A stretch of DNA of 64,000 nucleotides from Podospora comata (taxonomy: Eukaryota > Ascomycota > Sordariomycetes > Sordariales > Podosporaceae), in contig CP071497.1 in the NCBI GenBank assembly GCA_017354895.1, forward strand, positions 2,666,001 to 2,730,000. The letters are read 5' to 3'. Position 1 is the first letter of the stretch. Each line of letters starts with the position of its first letter. Position numbers and translations under genes: made by a program. Shown piece by piece: positions 42,577-53,080 of the stretch. The notes beneath the pieces are model-generated. The model searched no databases and was not told the origin of the DNA. It saw nothing but the letters and a program-made list of their open reading frames with translations.

Positions 42577-45500
42577 ATGTCGCCTGCCATGGACTCGGCA
42601 GCCTACGATGCTGGCTTGGCTCAGTACATCGGCCACCCGGTGCCGTATCAGTTTGATCCCGCCCTCCTCACGCTCAGCTATGCTGTCAGTCTCGTCGGCG
42701 CCGCCTCGACCCTCGAGCTCATCAACCGACGGACCTCGAGAAAGGGGTACTACAACAAGTACGGGGTCCCGTCGCCAGACCGTTGCGCCTGTGATTGCTG
42801 ACGGAAACACACAGTCTGTTGCTGCTAGCCGCCTCGGTGACCATGGGTGGCGTTTCCATCTGGTGCATGGTATGTTATCTTCTGAGCGCCATTTCGATCA
42901 AGTCTTTTTTACTTACGTTGTGGTAGCATTACATTGGCAATCGTGCAACAAGTCTGCTCAACGGGCAGCCCGAGCTTCAGGTTGTCTATTCGGTCCGCGT
43001 TACGGTAGCCTCCTTTTTCGTACCCATCCTCGTCTTGTGCGCCGCCTTCTTTGTCGTGACCAGCACCCGAAATGCCAGTGGCGTCAACTGGTGGCGCATC
43101 GGGGTATCTGGCATGTTGTCAGGGGGAGCCATTTGCGGCATGCACTACCTCGGCAACGCCTCCATCAGCAACTATCACTGCAGCTACCGCCCTGCCAACG
43201 TGGTTGGGTCTGCCCTCATTGCTGTTGCGGCCAGCACCGTTGCGCTCGCGCTGTTTTTTGTGTTTAGGGCATCTTGGACCAACTCCTGGTGGAAGAGAAC
43301 TGGATGTGCCATTGTCTTGGCTGGCGCCGTCTCGGGCATGCATTGGTGCGGTGCTGTTGGGACCACATACCGACTGATGCACCTCCACTCGAGCAGTGAG
43401 ATGGATACGAGAAATGTCACGGTTATTGTGATTTCATGTCTGGTGAGTAAGGAAAAGGTACAAGTAACCCTGCATTACTGACGACGAACAGTCAGTTGCT
43501 GCCTGTGCTGTCATGGCAGGGACGGCCATCTACTCGGCGCGAGTGCGCCAAAGCTACGCCAGCAAGGCCCAAAGAATCACTCTCGCCGCTGCTGTGTTCG
43601 ATCATCAAGGCCGAATCCTCGTTTCCCCTGATGGAGCTCTGCCCAGTGAGGAGATTACCAGCAAGTTTCTCCAAAAGGTGTGTCTCTGCTGTCCGACTGT
43701 TGATCTGAGCGCCCTCGCTGACCGGGCGTGGTAGACCCAAAACGACGTCTTCTCTACCGCACACCCCCTTTTCCACTGGGTCTTCCAGGCGTCAAGGAAT
43801 TGGTCCAGCGTGACTGTGCTGCTGGGAAAGATGAGAAACCACCTGGCCGAGCTTCCGCATCGTGGCCGCAATGTGCGAACAGGCATCTCTTTGGTCGATG
43901 ACGATGGCCATGTGATTGACAACTACGACGTGATCTTCCGCGAGTTGTTCTGCTTGGCTGCCGCCGGGCTTGCTGACAAGATGAACGAGAACTTGACAGA
44001 CGCTGGTATTCTTTGGGATGAGATCTTGTCGACCGGTGGCCAACCGGATGCTGTGTCACTTCGCTCAAACTCGACGGGCAAGACGCAGGGACCGGTCCCT
44101 ATCACGTCACGAGATGCCGACATGGCTGAGAAGGGAGTTACGATTCACCGCCACAATCACGGCTCGCTCATGTGCTTGGTACGTGCTGTCGACAACCCTC
44201 GAGTCATGGACCGACTCGAGGCCTCTGGGTATTGCTTCGCCGACCCTCATCAAGTTGCCCACATCATCGGCGCCAAGATGCAGATTCGAACCGCACATCT
44301 GGAACAGAAGCTGGCGAACATGAAGGATTATGCTCACGGCACAATGCTTGGTCCCGGCGTCCATGTTGGCTTGTTTGCTGTTCGCACGAAAGTCGACAGC
44401 CACCACGGCCACGGTTTCGATCTTCTTGTGCAAAAACAGGCTCGAAATCTGCTTCCTAGCGTGGAAATGCCGCTCGACCGCCTTGAGCCGTCCCATTTGG
44501 AATTCCTGCGCCAGCTCCACGGCCATTCGGTCCAAGCTATCCTCCAACGGCTCCGGCGCGTCCAAGACATTGCACCACGCAACGCCGCTTTCGCCGCTCT
44601 TCTCAGCGACGCTGTTCGGTATCTGCGTAGTGCCACCAACGACAAGATTTTGGACGATGCCAAACTCATTTCTCGGGTGGCCCAAGTACCTTGCCGATCG
44701 CCAGCGGGCTCCATGGCCACGAGGTTGGCGACATGCTCGATGATCACCTTTAGCATCATGATCCCGATCCACCTCAAGGTCAAAGTTCCAGACCATGCGT
44801 TTGTCCCATTGTACTTTTTCAAAACCCAGCAACTCGTGTACGCCAACTCGCCACACGCGGCCGCCTTTGCCCGGAATGTGCACCGAGAGCTGAGCCCCGT
44901 CTTGAACTCTGCCTCGACCGCCCCCCCGAAGTCCATCTCCTCCCAGCAAGCCTTCACGATGTTCTCTCGCTTCAGGCGCCACAGAAGACCGTCGTTGGAG
45001 ACGCGGCAAGTACGAGCCAGCAAGCTCGTTTCTTCCAGCCGGGAATGCATGGCCCCTGCTACTCCATCCAACAACCCGAGCGTTGTGTCGTTGGGTTTGT
45101 ACCGCGGCGCATCGTCCACCAACGGACAAGACCCGGATACAGATCAGCTCTCAGACTCGACACTTGCCCCGGAAAGACCTCAGCATCGCCAACGCCCGAC
45201 GTACGACCAGCAGCGAGCCACCGGTCCAAAACTAAACGTTCAGCCCAACAACGGGAAGCAACACAAGCACAACAAGTCGTTTGGTGGAATGGGCATCATG
45301 ATTTCGCAGGAGGTGACTGTCGATGTAGATGCTACCACCACCGCTGTCGGACCCAAATCGCCCGCTGTGGCTCTTGCCGCCGAAGAGGTTGAAATGGTCG
45401 ATGAGACCAAGAGGATCTACGAAGCCGATGAGAATCCCACCCCGGCATCACCACAAATTCCTGGGAGAAAGAATGGAACTTTTGTTCAGGAAATCGAGTT

Positions 45501-45648
45501 GGAGAACGTGACGAGCGTCTTGAACTTGAACGGAGGTACAGGCTTCTCCACCGCCAGGGTGGAGGTGAAGAAGGATGGAGACGCAGCCGAAACGCAGACG
45601 TTTGTGGATGAGTTGTTTTCCGGCTGTTTAGCCCTGGCAAAGTATTGA
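42577..45648 (+). CDS. MHYT-domain membrane signalling protein
   Basis: Five exons, 42577-42758, 42815-42869, 42927-43442, 43492-43677 and 43735-45648, give 950 residues with consistent phases. The N-terminal third has seven predicted membrane helices carrying the MHYT pattern three times: WCM-HYIGNRA (across the exon 2/3 junction), GMHYLGNASI and GMHWCGAVGT. In bacteria these Met-His residues are proposed to bind copper and sense O2, CO or NO, usually in front of cyclic-di-GMP domains. Here the remaining ~600 residues are a cytoplasmic region typical of fungal homologues, starting around QRITLAAAVFDHQGRILVSPDG (PAS-like). The tail is Ser/Pro/Gln-rich without known domains. Its function in fungi is unknown. 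Intact. Confidence 0.88.
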
Positions 45649-45944
45649 GCGGCTGGTCATGACCAAAAGGTGACGGTGTAGGATTATGATACCCCTCTTG
45701 TGCGTATGTTTTCATCGGTTCATGGTTGTGTTTTGGCGAGCATGCAGAAAGTGCTGCCCTGTACATGTTAATGATGGAATATGCGGAACCATGTAATAGT
45801 ATATAGTAATGAATATTGCTTGAAATCACACTCTGTTGATGAGCAGTGAGGCAACACCACTTGAAGCGAGCAAAAAAGGTTGATTACATTACTCATGCGA
45901 AGAAAAAGGGATATTATAAAAGCCTATATCCACTGTCCACTCTC
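45649..45944. other. intergenic, converging 3' ends
   Basis: No gene seen. Confidence 0.35.
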
Positions 45945-48147
45945 ACCCCTCGTTCCGGTCAGCGTCTTCATCATAGCCGGGGCAGTGTAGCCCGCAATGC
46001 CATTGTTCATGGTAGCATCCATATCATTGAGATGAGGTTGTTGGTAGCCAAACTGCAGCTGGGCGGGATCAATGTGTATTGTTCCGTGGACATTGGGGTC
46101 CGCACCACACGGAAAGAAGCCGGAAGCAGGATCGTTGGCGGCGATGTCGCTGAGGGTAGCAGGGAAGTAGACGAATCCAGGGGTTGTGTCCACCGAGGAT
46201 GTAGATGTTGGGAATGGCAGGCTTGTGGCATAGTTTGCATCAAACCCACCCCATCTGCTTTCGGATCGTACACAGTCGATGGGCGCATTTGGCTGCAACC
46301 GCTGTTGTGAAGGAGGACATGTAGTGCCAAGTTGAGATCGAACACGAAGTGTGGGCGACTTTGGCTCTTTGATACTGGCAAAACCTGAAGACAGTGATCG
46401 ATCTTGTTGCCTTTGCCGTGTCGTCTCCAAAGCCACGGAAAGGTATCTTGCGGAAGTCCTTGGTGTCGCTGTCTCAGAAGAATCAAGCCCAATGCCAGAG
46501 TCACGGTCATGTACGTTACTCTAAAGCACACGTGCCATCGATCTCGAAATGCGGTTGTTGGTTCGGCTTCCTTGCCTATTGACGTAGTCCATCTTCAAGG
46601 CAATGTGAGTAAGATCGTGAACAGCCGACTCAAACAAGGACTTGATGATGACGCAAAGACCCTCAAACTGCTCCTCGTCAGGAAATAGGACTGGACGACA
46701 GGCTTGAGGTACTCGAGCTTTTGAACAAAGGCGGGCCCCAATTCATGGTGTTCGAGAACTGGAACAAAGTGGAACGGTTCAATCTTGTTGTCGGGGTCTT
46801 CAGGGAAGGCAAGCTGCCAGAGATGCTTCCACTGATCTTCATCCGATGGACCACAATCTCGGCCCCTGAACCTGATCTGGGAGGCTGTCTCGCTATTGAT
46901 TCCGTCCTCTGGGTCTGAGCGCTTGTAGTTGCAGGGTTCTCGTTCGCAGTGCAGCTCAAGCGCATTTCGAGAGGGAAAACCCTTTTTGCATCGCTGGCAT
47001 GTCACAATCTCCGAGTCAGCCATGTGTTTGTTGAGAATGTGTTTCCTGGGCCAGTTTTAGTAATACTCCAGGTTGGTATTTCGGGGGTTCAGGGGTTCAG
47101 GGGCTCTGGGGTTAGTTACCTGAGGTCGGAAAATTTGGTGAACATGGTCATGGCGCACTAGGTATGGTCCCTGACATTAAACCGAGAAGGATTGCGGGCA
47201 CGGAAGATACACCGTAGCTTTGAGGCAGTCGAATTGCGCTCCTCTCCAGAGTCCCTTGGGTCTCCCATGATGCTTCCAGACTCCTCTTCGTCATCCTGGT
47301 CATTTTCCTCGTCGCTCAGTCTTCTCCTTTTGTTCGCTTTTGGTTTTTACTTCCCCTTTCCTGTGGACTTGTCGATTTGAGATGATGATGGGCGTTGCGG
47401 CAGAGTACCAGCTGCCCCGGACGAGGGAATGTCCGTCTCAACTGGGGCTTGCAAGAAATCTTCAAATGAGTCTACAATCGTTGAAATCTGTTCTGCATAC
47501 GCATATGTAATGACCTTACATGCCTCGAGAATCTCACGAGGGACGTCACTGCTGTTGATCCCGCGAAGTGTTGGTAGACTGAAACTCAGAATATGATCTG
47601 ACTCCTCCACCGTGACGGCATCATTGTCGGGTCCAGCAGTGACCTCACTGTGATAATCAACGTCGATCATGTTCTGCTCAAGTTCCGTGGGTTCTGCCGG
47701 CAACATCAAAGAGACTGCTCCCATCCCTTCCTGAATCTCTTTGACTGATGCACCTTGGCCATCTTTTTGGCCAATGCAAATATGGTCCCATTCATTAGAC
47801 TCGTCGGACTCGCAACCAGGTGACGATGGAGTGGATATGGGGCTGCTGGCGCGCTCTAGTGAGAAGTGAAAGCCAGATAGTCGTGATAGTGACTTTGGAG
47901 TAGCGGGCGGTGACTTTCCCCGCGAAGAAACCCCGTACATGAAAGAATTGTCTTCGAGAACAACAGCAGAGTCGATTGAGGTGGACTGACGATGTTGCAT
48001 GGCTACTGAATCAGGCGTAGAGGACGGAGTAGGTGGAAGGCGGCCCATCTTCTTCAGGTTCCAAGGCACCCAGGCGTCTACTGTGGCATGACGTTGATAA
48101 TGGACGGCAGTTCCCTCTTTCAGCGCATCCTCGTTGTCGAAATCCAT
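45945..48147 (-). pseudogene. C2H2-type zinc-finger protein, broken by three stops and a frameshift
   Basis: One minus-strand gene can be followed from MDFDNEDALKEG at 48147 to ESGQWI near 45945. Most ascomycetes have a family of such proteins of unknown role, with RNPxRF...H...C and CQRCKKGFPSRNALELHCE fingers. The first part is Ser/Thr-rich. TAA at 47347 interrupts STGKGK and KPKANKRRRLSDEEN in one frame. TAG at about 47160 interrupts RDHT and CAMTMFTKFSDLR. An intron (CAG|GTAACT...CCCAG|GAAA, about 47045-47120) joins SDLR to KHILNKHM. A shift at about 46682 is needed to pass from VQSYF to DEEQFEGLCVIIKSLFESAVHDLTHIALKMDY. A third TAG at about 46520 splits MARVL and SNVHDRDSGIGLD. All three stops could come from Gln or Trp codons by C-to-T or G-to-A changes. 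Codon use is otherwise normal. Confidence 0.75.
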
Positions 48148-48533
48148 TTCAATTGTAGGTGCTACAGGCCCGGAGCAGCGGTGAGTTGGACAAACGAATG
48201 GAAAATGACTGTGGCACGCACGGCATCATGCAGAATGTCAGGTAGTGGGACAAATCTCTGGGACAAGATTGGCAGAAAGTGTGGGAATGACAATTTTTTT
48301 TGCATGGAAATCCCGAGAGACGAGGTCTCCCGCGATGCTGGAGTCTGCCTGTAGCAAGGCACCCAGGGCAGGGTGCCTCTTGGGATGAACGGGTGATGAT
48401 TGGCTCATGACACCTATGGTCAGCAGGTCTATGTTTCGCGCCCTTACAACTTGGTGTGTGTTACTGTTCGAAACGACTCCAACCCATCCATGATGGCCAC
48501 CACAAGACTAACTAACCGTCATCATCATCTCAG
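48148..48533. other. spacer containing the end of a lost intron
   Basis: No gene. ACTAACTAACC followed by CATCTCAG at 48533 looks like the branch site and 3' end of an intron belonging to the fragment that follows. Confidence 0.4.
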
Positions 48534-49010
48534 GTCGAGACATTCTACAGCAAGAGTCTAGTCACGCCCGCCTTGCCCAGTGATGTTTTGCAAAATGTTG
48601 CGAATTACTGGGTCCAAAAAGCCATGTCCAACAACCGCAACTGGTTCATCATCATTGATCTATATGGGGGTGCCAACTCGGCCATCACAAAGGTGCCCAG
48701 CAACGAAACGGCCTATGCGTCTCGCGATCCCAACAATCACCTCTTTCTTTACGAGTTTTACGACCGTGTAAACTTTGGTTTTTACCCATTAAATGGGTTT
48801 CAATTCTTGGACGGCTGGGTCAAGAGTTTCACCGATGTGCTCACCAGAGACCAATGGGGAATGTACATCAACTACGCCGACCCGACTATGAATCGAACCA
48901 CGGCGCAGGATGTCTACTACAGAAAGAACCTGCCGAAGCTGAGAGGGCTAAAGACCGAGCTTGATCCCACTGAGCTCTTTTACTACCCACAGGCTATTCA
49001 GCCCATTTGA
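48534..49010 (+). pseudogene. C-terminal fragment of a berberine-bridge (BBE-like) FAD oxidase
   Basis: After an intron-like acceptor (CTAACTAACC...CATCTCAG) the plus strand encodes VETFYSKSLVTPALPSDVL, then IIIDLYGGANSAI, and ends with the BBE domain: YINYADPTMNRTTAQDVYY (the N-Y-x-D-P motif), LRGLKTELDPTELFYYPQAIQPI and a TGA at 49010. This is the last third of FAD-linked oxidoreductases such as those in metabolite clusters. The FAD-binding domain (PP-loop, His/Cys attachment) is missing, because sequence before 48420 is unrelated. Truncation by rearrangement is likely. No stop lies inside the fragment. Confidence 0.85.
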
Positions 49011-49168
49011 TTGTGGGACAATCAGGGCCGGCGTGCAGCACAATGAAACGAGGGTCTCGGATGTGTCACGAGGTATTTTAGAGATTTATACAAGGGAGTT
49101 GAACAGGAATAATAGGTACCAGAGAAAGCTGGCACACCACCAAGCGAGAGAGAAGCAGAGTAGTAGTA

Positions 49169-50614
49169 TCAGCCCTTTGTTTTATTATCCGGAACAGAAC
49201 AGGTCAAAGCTCTTGTCGAGTGAGTAGTACTTTGGTCTCTGATGCTCTGCGTAGTAGTAATAATAGTAGACCATGCTGCCTGAAGCAGCCTCCTGTCCAC
49301 TTCAGCACCGGCCTCGTGTTCAGACACCTTGAGTCTCAAAAAGCGCTGCTGACCAGAAACTCCCTTGTCATAAACCCACTTGTTTGATCCGTCTTGTTCA
49401 ACGTGGTTGTATCCGTACTCTACTCCGAATTCACAGAGATCACTCAACCCCTCCATTGCGTATAGCACCGTCAGGTGGTCGAATGACGGACGAGGTGTTG
49501 CGTAGCCGTAGTAGACATACGCGGCCTTGACCGGGTCATCCTGCGGGCCTTGGTTGATCAGACGAAGGCCAGACGTCACGTTTTGCCCCATCTCGAACCC
49601 GGAAAAGGTGATTGGGCTTCCCTTCCAAGTGTTGACAACATGGGCGGTAATAGATGGGTTGCCCTGGCACGCAATGTTTTGGTTAGTAGTGTGCTTCTCT
49701 CTCTCTCTCTCTGCTTGCCCCCAGACTACCTACCTACCCGCAGTGGCCAGGGGTAGGGTAGGAGACAAATAACTAAAAAAAGGCCATGTGGCTGGCTTTG
49801 GTAACTCACACCCCAAAGGTTGTATTCGTAGCCGGAGGGATATTCACCACCCATGATTACCAGTTCCGAGACCTTGGCAGCGATAAGATCGGGACCTGAA
49901 AGCGGGGAGTAGATATCTGACAAGGAATTAAGAAGCCCAGACAACTAGTTGCGTTCGACAGAACGACGATGATAGTTAGCGATCTGAACAAGGTGGAAGC
50001 ATGGCAGATGAAGCCAAAAGTAGTAGAGCGGTAAGGTAGGTAGGGGTGGTTGGGGGGGATATATTCAAACATTATCAAAGAATCTAATGGAAGCGATGGT
50101 GACGCTTTGATCGGGGGCTTCGGAGAGGACTTTTCGATACAGCGCCACTGGGTCCCAGGCGTCCTCGGCACGGCCCCAGGGCAACGAACCCCCAGACCAG
50201 TGATAGGCCACTTTGCTTGTGTATTCGCCTAATTCAAAAAACCAAGAATCGAAGAAGGTGACATTGGTCAACAGACGCCGGATCCCGATGGGTGTGTCAT
50301 GACCATAATGGGCCAGAATGGCAGATGCTGCCAGGGCCGAGTAGGTGGAGGGGAAATTGATATTGACGGCGAGGAGGTCAACTGAAGATGATGTGGCTGC
50401 GAGAAGTAGGGCCCCGGCGTTGCTGAAGAAGGCGAGTAATTGAGCAATGAGTTAGGAGAGAAGAAAATGAGGCTCAATTCTGAGGTAGATCGACTCACTT
50501 AACGTCACTGAATAAATCAGTGTTTATGATGAGACGTTTTACTGTTGTTGGAGAGGCGGCGTGTGCAGCATGTATTATGCCGGTGAAAGCCAGGAGGAAA
50601 ACAAGGCGATGAAT
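49169..50614 (-). pseudogene. secreted inosine-uridine-type nucleoside hydrolase, start codon lost?
   Basis: Would split nucleosides into base and ribose outside the cell. Four minus-strand exons fit in phase: about 50499-50614, 50071-50422, 49810-49944 and 49169-49663. Order: signal-like HRLVFLLAFTGIIHAAHA, then LIINTDLFSDVNNAGALLLA, where the family has DxDxxxDD and the Asp pair is Asp then Asn. Then VDLLAVNINFPSTYSALAASAIL, SGPDLIAAKVSELVIMGGEYPSGYEYNLWG, and the C-terminal half from NPSITAHVVNTW to the end. The codon before HRLVF is ATT, and no in-frame ATG lies for over 70 codon-lengths upstream, so the start may be mutated or lie in an upstream exon I cannot see. The NTDLFSDVNN motif also departs from DTDxxxDDAxA. 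Either a divergent enzyme or a young pseudogene. Confidence 0.68.
49695..49713. repeat. CT microsatellite
   Basis: CTCTCTCTCTCTCTCT in the intron between exons 3 and 4 of the nucleoside hydrolase. Confidence 0.8.
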
Positions 50615-51299
50615 TATAATGTTCGATGTTGTTGTTATAATGTCGTGAGATGTTGGCAAATGATGTTTGAGAGTGACATCAAGGTCGTGGCTTATAATGT
50701 TGGTGTAGGGTGTTACTTATGGCCAATAGCATGGCGGGGTTGGGCACCTTTGCCCTTACCATCTTCGCAACATATATACACTCAGGGTTCCACGAAAGCA
50801 GTTGGCGGAAAACATAACGGCTGTCACCCTAGCTGGATAAGGGTATATAATGTATATACATACAAACTTGCGTTCGACGCAGGCCAGAGGTGGCCGCCCA
50901 AAACGAGATCCCTCTCTCCAGTGGCATTGAGCCCCCCCCTAACACACGCATTAGTTGATCGTACTTGACTTATCCTTGCAGCGTCGTGCTCCAAGAAAAC
51001 TCCGGTCAAATGCGTGCCCACAAAAGTTAAATAAGGCAATTCTAAGCCAGTAATACACAATTGGCTAGAGCTTACGGTTTCGAAGTGGCACCTATGACAT
51101 ATAGATTTGTTCCCCCACTCCTTATATATCAGAGAGCCCCAGTGACTCCAAAGAGAGGGGGTAGATCGTGATCGGAGGCTATAAATAACTACGCTACGTA
51201 AAATGAACCTAGCCGAGTAAGCAGCGCCACCTACACTAAAGGCTTTATAACCAACCCCCTTCCTACCGCCCCAAACGCCATTTATACTATTCTTTAGTG
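50615..51299. other. intergenic, no gene seen
   Basis: Short frames only. Composition becomes AT-rich toward 51200. Confidence 0.35.
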
Positions 51300-51660
51300 T
51301 ATATAATTCGACTTATATTTTCCGATTACCCGCATCTATCGCCGTATTTTCGGCCTTTAATTTATAAATCTCGACTAAAGCGCTCCTCGTCGTCGTCCCG
51401 AAATTTATAGGCTAGCAGGAATTTAAATACGCCTTCGCTAATAGCTAAGGTAAGATTCGGACAGATATTAATAACGCCGCTAAAAGACGTGAAGCTACGG
51501 TTATAAAGATTGTAAAACAGGATATTAAAATAGTAAATAAACTTAATTAATAGCTATTAGCATTACTCGTCTAGGTATATAAGTAACGACGTACTAAACT
51601 TATTACCTAGATTTTAATATAATACTAGTCGATCACAGGATAAATGCGTATAAACTACGA
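51300..51660. other. AT-rich RIP-like sequence continuing a gene
   Basis: On the minus strand from 51660 to about 51600, FIRIYPVID.YYIKI can still be read. It corresponds to the FIRIHPVIDWHYVEIW expected in FAD synthases, with stops in place of Trp. Beyond that no homology is visible. TpA is abundant. Confidence 0.6.
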
Positions 51661-52462
51661 CTAGCCTGCATTAGTGGGGTTAAAATACGAGAGAAACTCC
51701 CTATTGGTGTCAGTCCGTCTTGTCCCGAGAAATATAGCGTTAATAGCGGGACGGTCCAGCAGATATACCTCGAGCGCGGGCCGCATTAGTAGTGTATACC
51801 GTTTCAGGTTGAGGTTATACTCCTGCGCCGTTCTTTCCACAAACTCCTCGATCTCGGTAAACGGATGACGAGAGACAATGTATATCGACTGGAGGGACTT
51901 GTTTGTGATGGGTTTCGACATCGGGGGTTGTGATGGCGGAGTCGGGATTTCCGACGGGGCTGCAGCGACGGCACTCCCAGAGGAAGTCGGCGGGGGGCTG
52001 GTGTAAGTTGGCAAGCAAGCCAGGATCAAAATCAGGAGGACGATACAGTCCTTGCCGCCGTTGTACAAGAGAGAGAGGTGATCGAGCCTACACGCAAGGT
52101 CAGCATCGTGTCGCAAAGGCAGCACATCACAAACGGCACGGCCATCGCCTCACCTCGGGCAAGAAATGACGCAGCACCTACCCATATTGGCGCAGCGTCT
52201 CCTCGATCACGCCCATGAACACCCGGATCTGGCTCTTCACATTGCGCAAGACATTGTCGTTGGTGATGTCCTCGGTCAGAAAGGCATCGACCTTGCCCCG
52301 CAGCTCGTAGCAGATATCTGACAGGGTGCGCTGCGGCGGTTGCGCGACGGGCGCGGGCTCATCTGGCTTCGCAACTCCGTTGGTTCTCGGGATGTCCTGG
52401 GAAGCGACCGTGTTGTCGTGTATCATGGCGGCGGTGTTGTTGCTGGCGAGCGAGCAAGACAT
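51661..52462 (-). pseudogene. FAD1: FAD synthase (FMN adenylyltransferase), 3' end destroyed
   Basis: FAD synthase joins FMN and ATP to make FAD. Minus-strand exons 52182-52462 and 51661-52087 (intron GTAGGT...TGTAG) encode 235 residues. They carry the PAPS-reductase-like ATP loop YNGGKDCIVLLILILACL and the following IYIVSRHPFTEIEEFV, YLLDRPAINAIFLGTRRTDTN. The family then has GWP-FMRVHPVIDWHYxxIW and about 50 more residues. Here the frame hits TAG where Trp is expected, just after FNPTNAG. The last intact residues already show Asp-to-Asn changes expected of G-to-A (FNPTN for FDPTD). Because FAD synthase is essential, a second intact copy must exist elsewhere. Confidence 0.85.
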
Positions 52463-53080
52463 GGCTGGTGAAGTGAACCTCTATCAGATGACAGACCCGA
52501 CTTCGATGGCCGCCCCCCAGCCCAGACACCATGTGTAATTACACGCGCTGTTACGGATTGCTCATTTGGCTGCCGATGGACTAACAGAGCCTGCCGCCGC
52601 GTCGCAGCAAGGTCAGGGGCCACTAACAAAACGATATCCACCAACTTGTTTGGTTTCATATTCAAAGATTCCCTCCGGGGATGGTTAACAAGACAATGAA
52701 CACCCCTTCAACTCCGGCTTCGCCGTCTGAAGCGCCATCTTATTCTCGCCCAGAGTTACGAAGAGTAGAAACGACTTTTAGCGGAGCGATACTAGTAGCC
52801 GTAACTACTTTATTAGGCCCGTAGGATGACTCCATGACATGACGACTGAAAATGCCGCTATCAGAAAGCAAAAGATTCTTGCCCATATGACATGGAAACC
52901 AATTAATAATATTGTTGTGTGGACTCAAAAACGCCCACCCTAGGTACCACTTTTACTTGCTCGCCTCAAATACCTATTTACCTATCTAAGGCGGCCCGGG
53001 TGTCTTGTATGAAGCTTTCAAAATCAAAGTACTAGGTAGGTCTAGTACGGATTAGTCCCTTGCCTAACGGCAAAGAAGAA
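52463..53080. other. intergenic, no gene seen
   Basis: A stretch at about 52745-52830 is AT-shifted with TAG-like triplets. Nothing is identifiable. Confidence 0.4.

Noticed and set aside
44107-45129. A 340-codon minus-strand open frame
   Set aside because: Antisense to exon 5 of the MHYT gene; GC-rich codon shadow with no domain.
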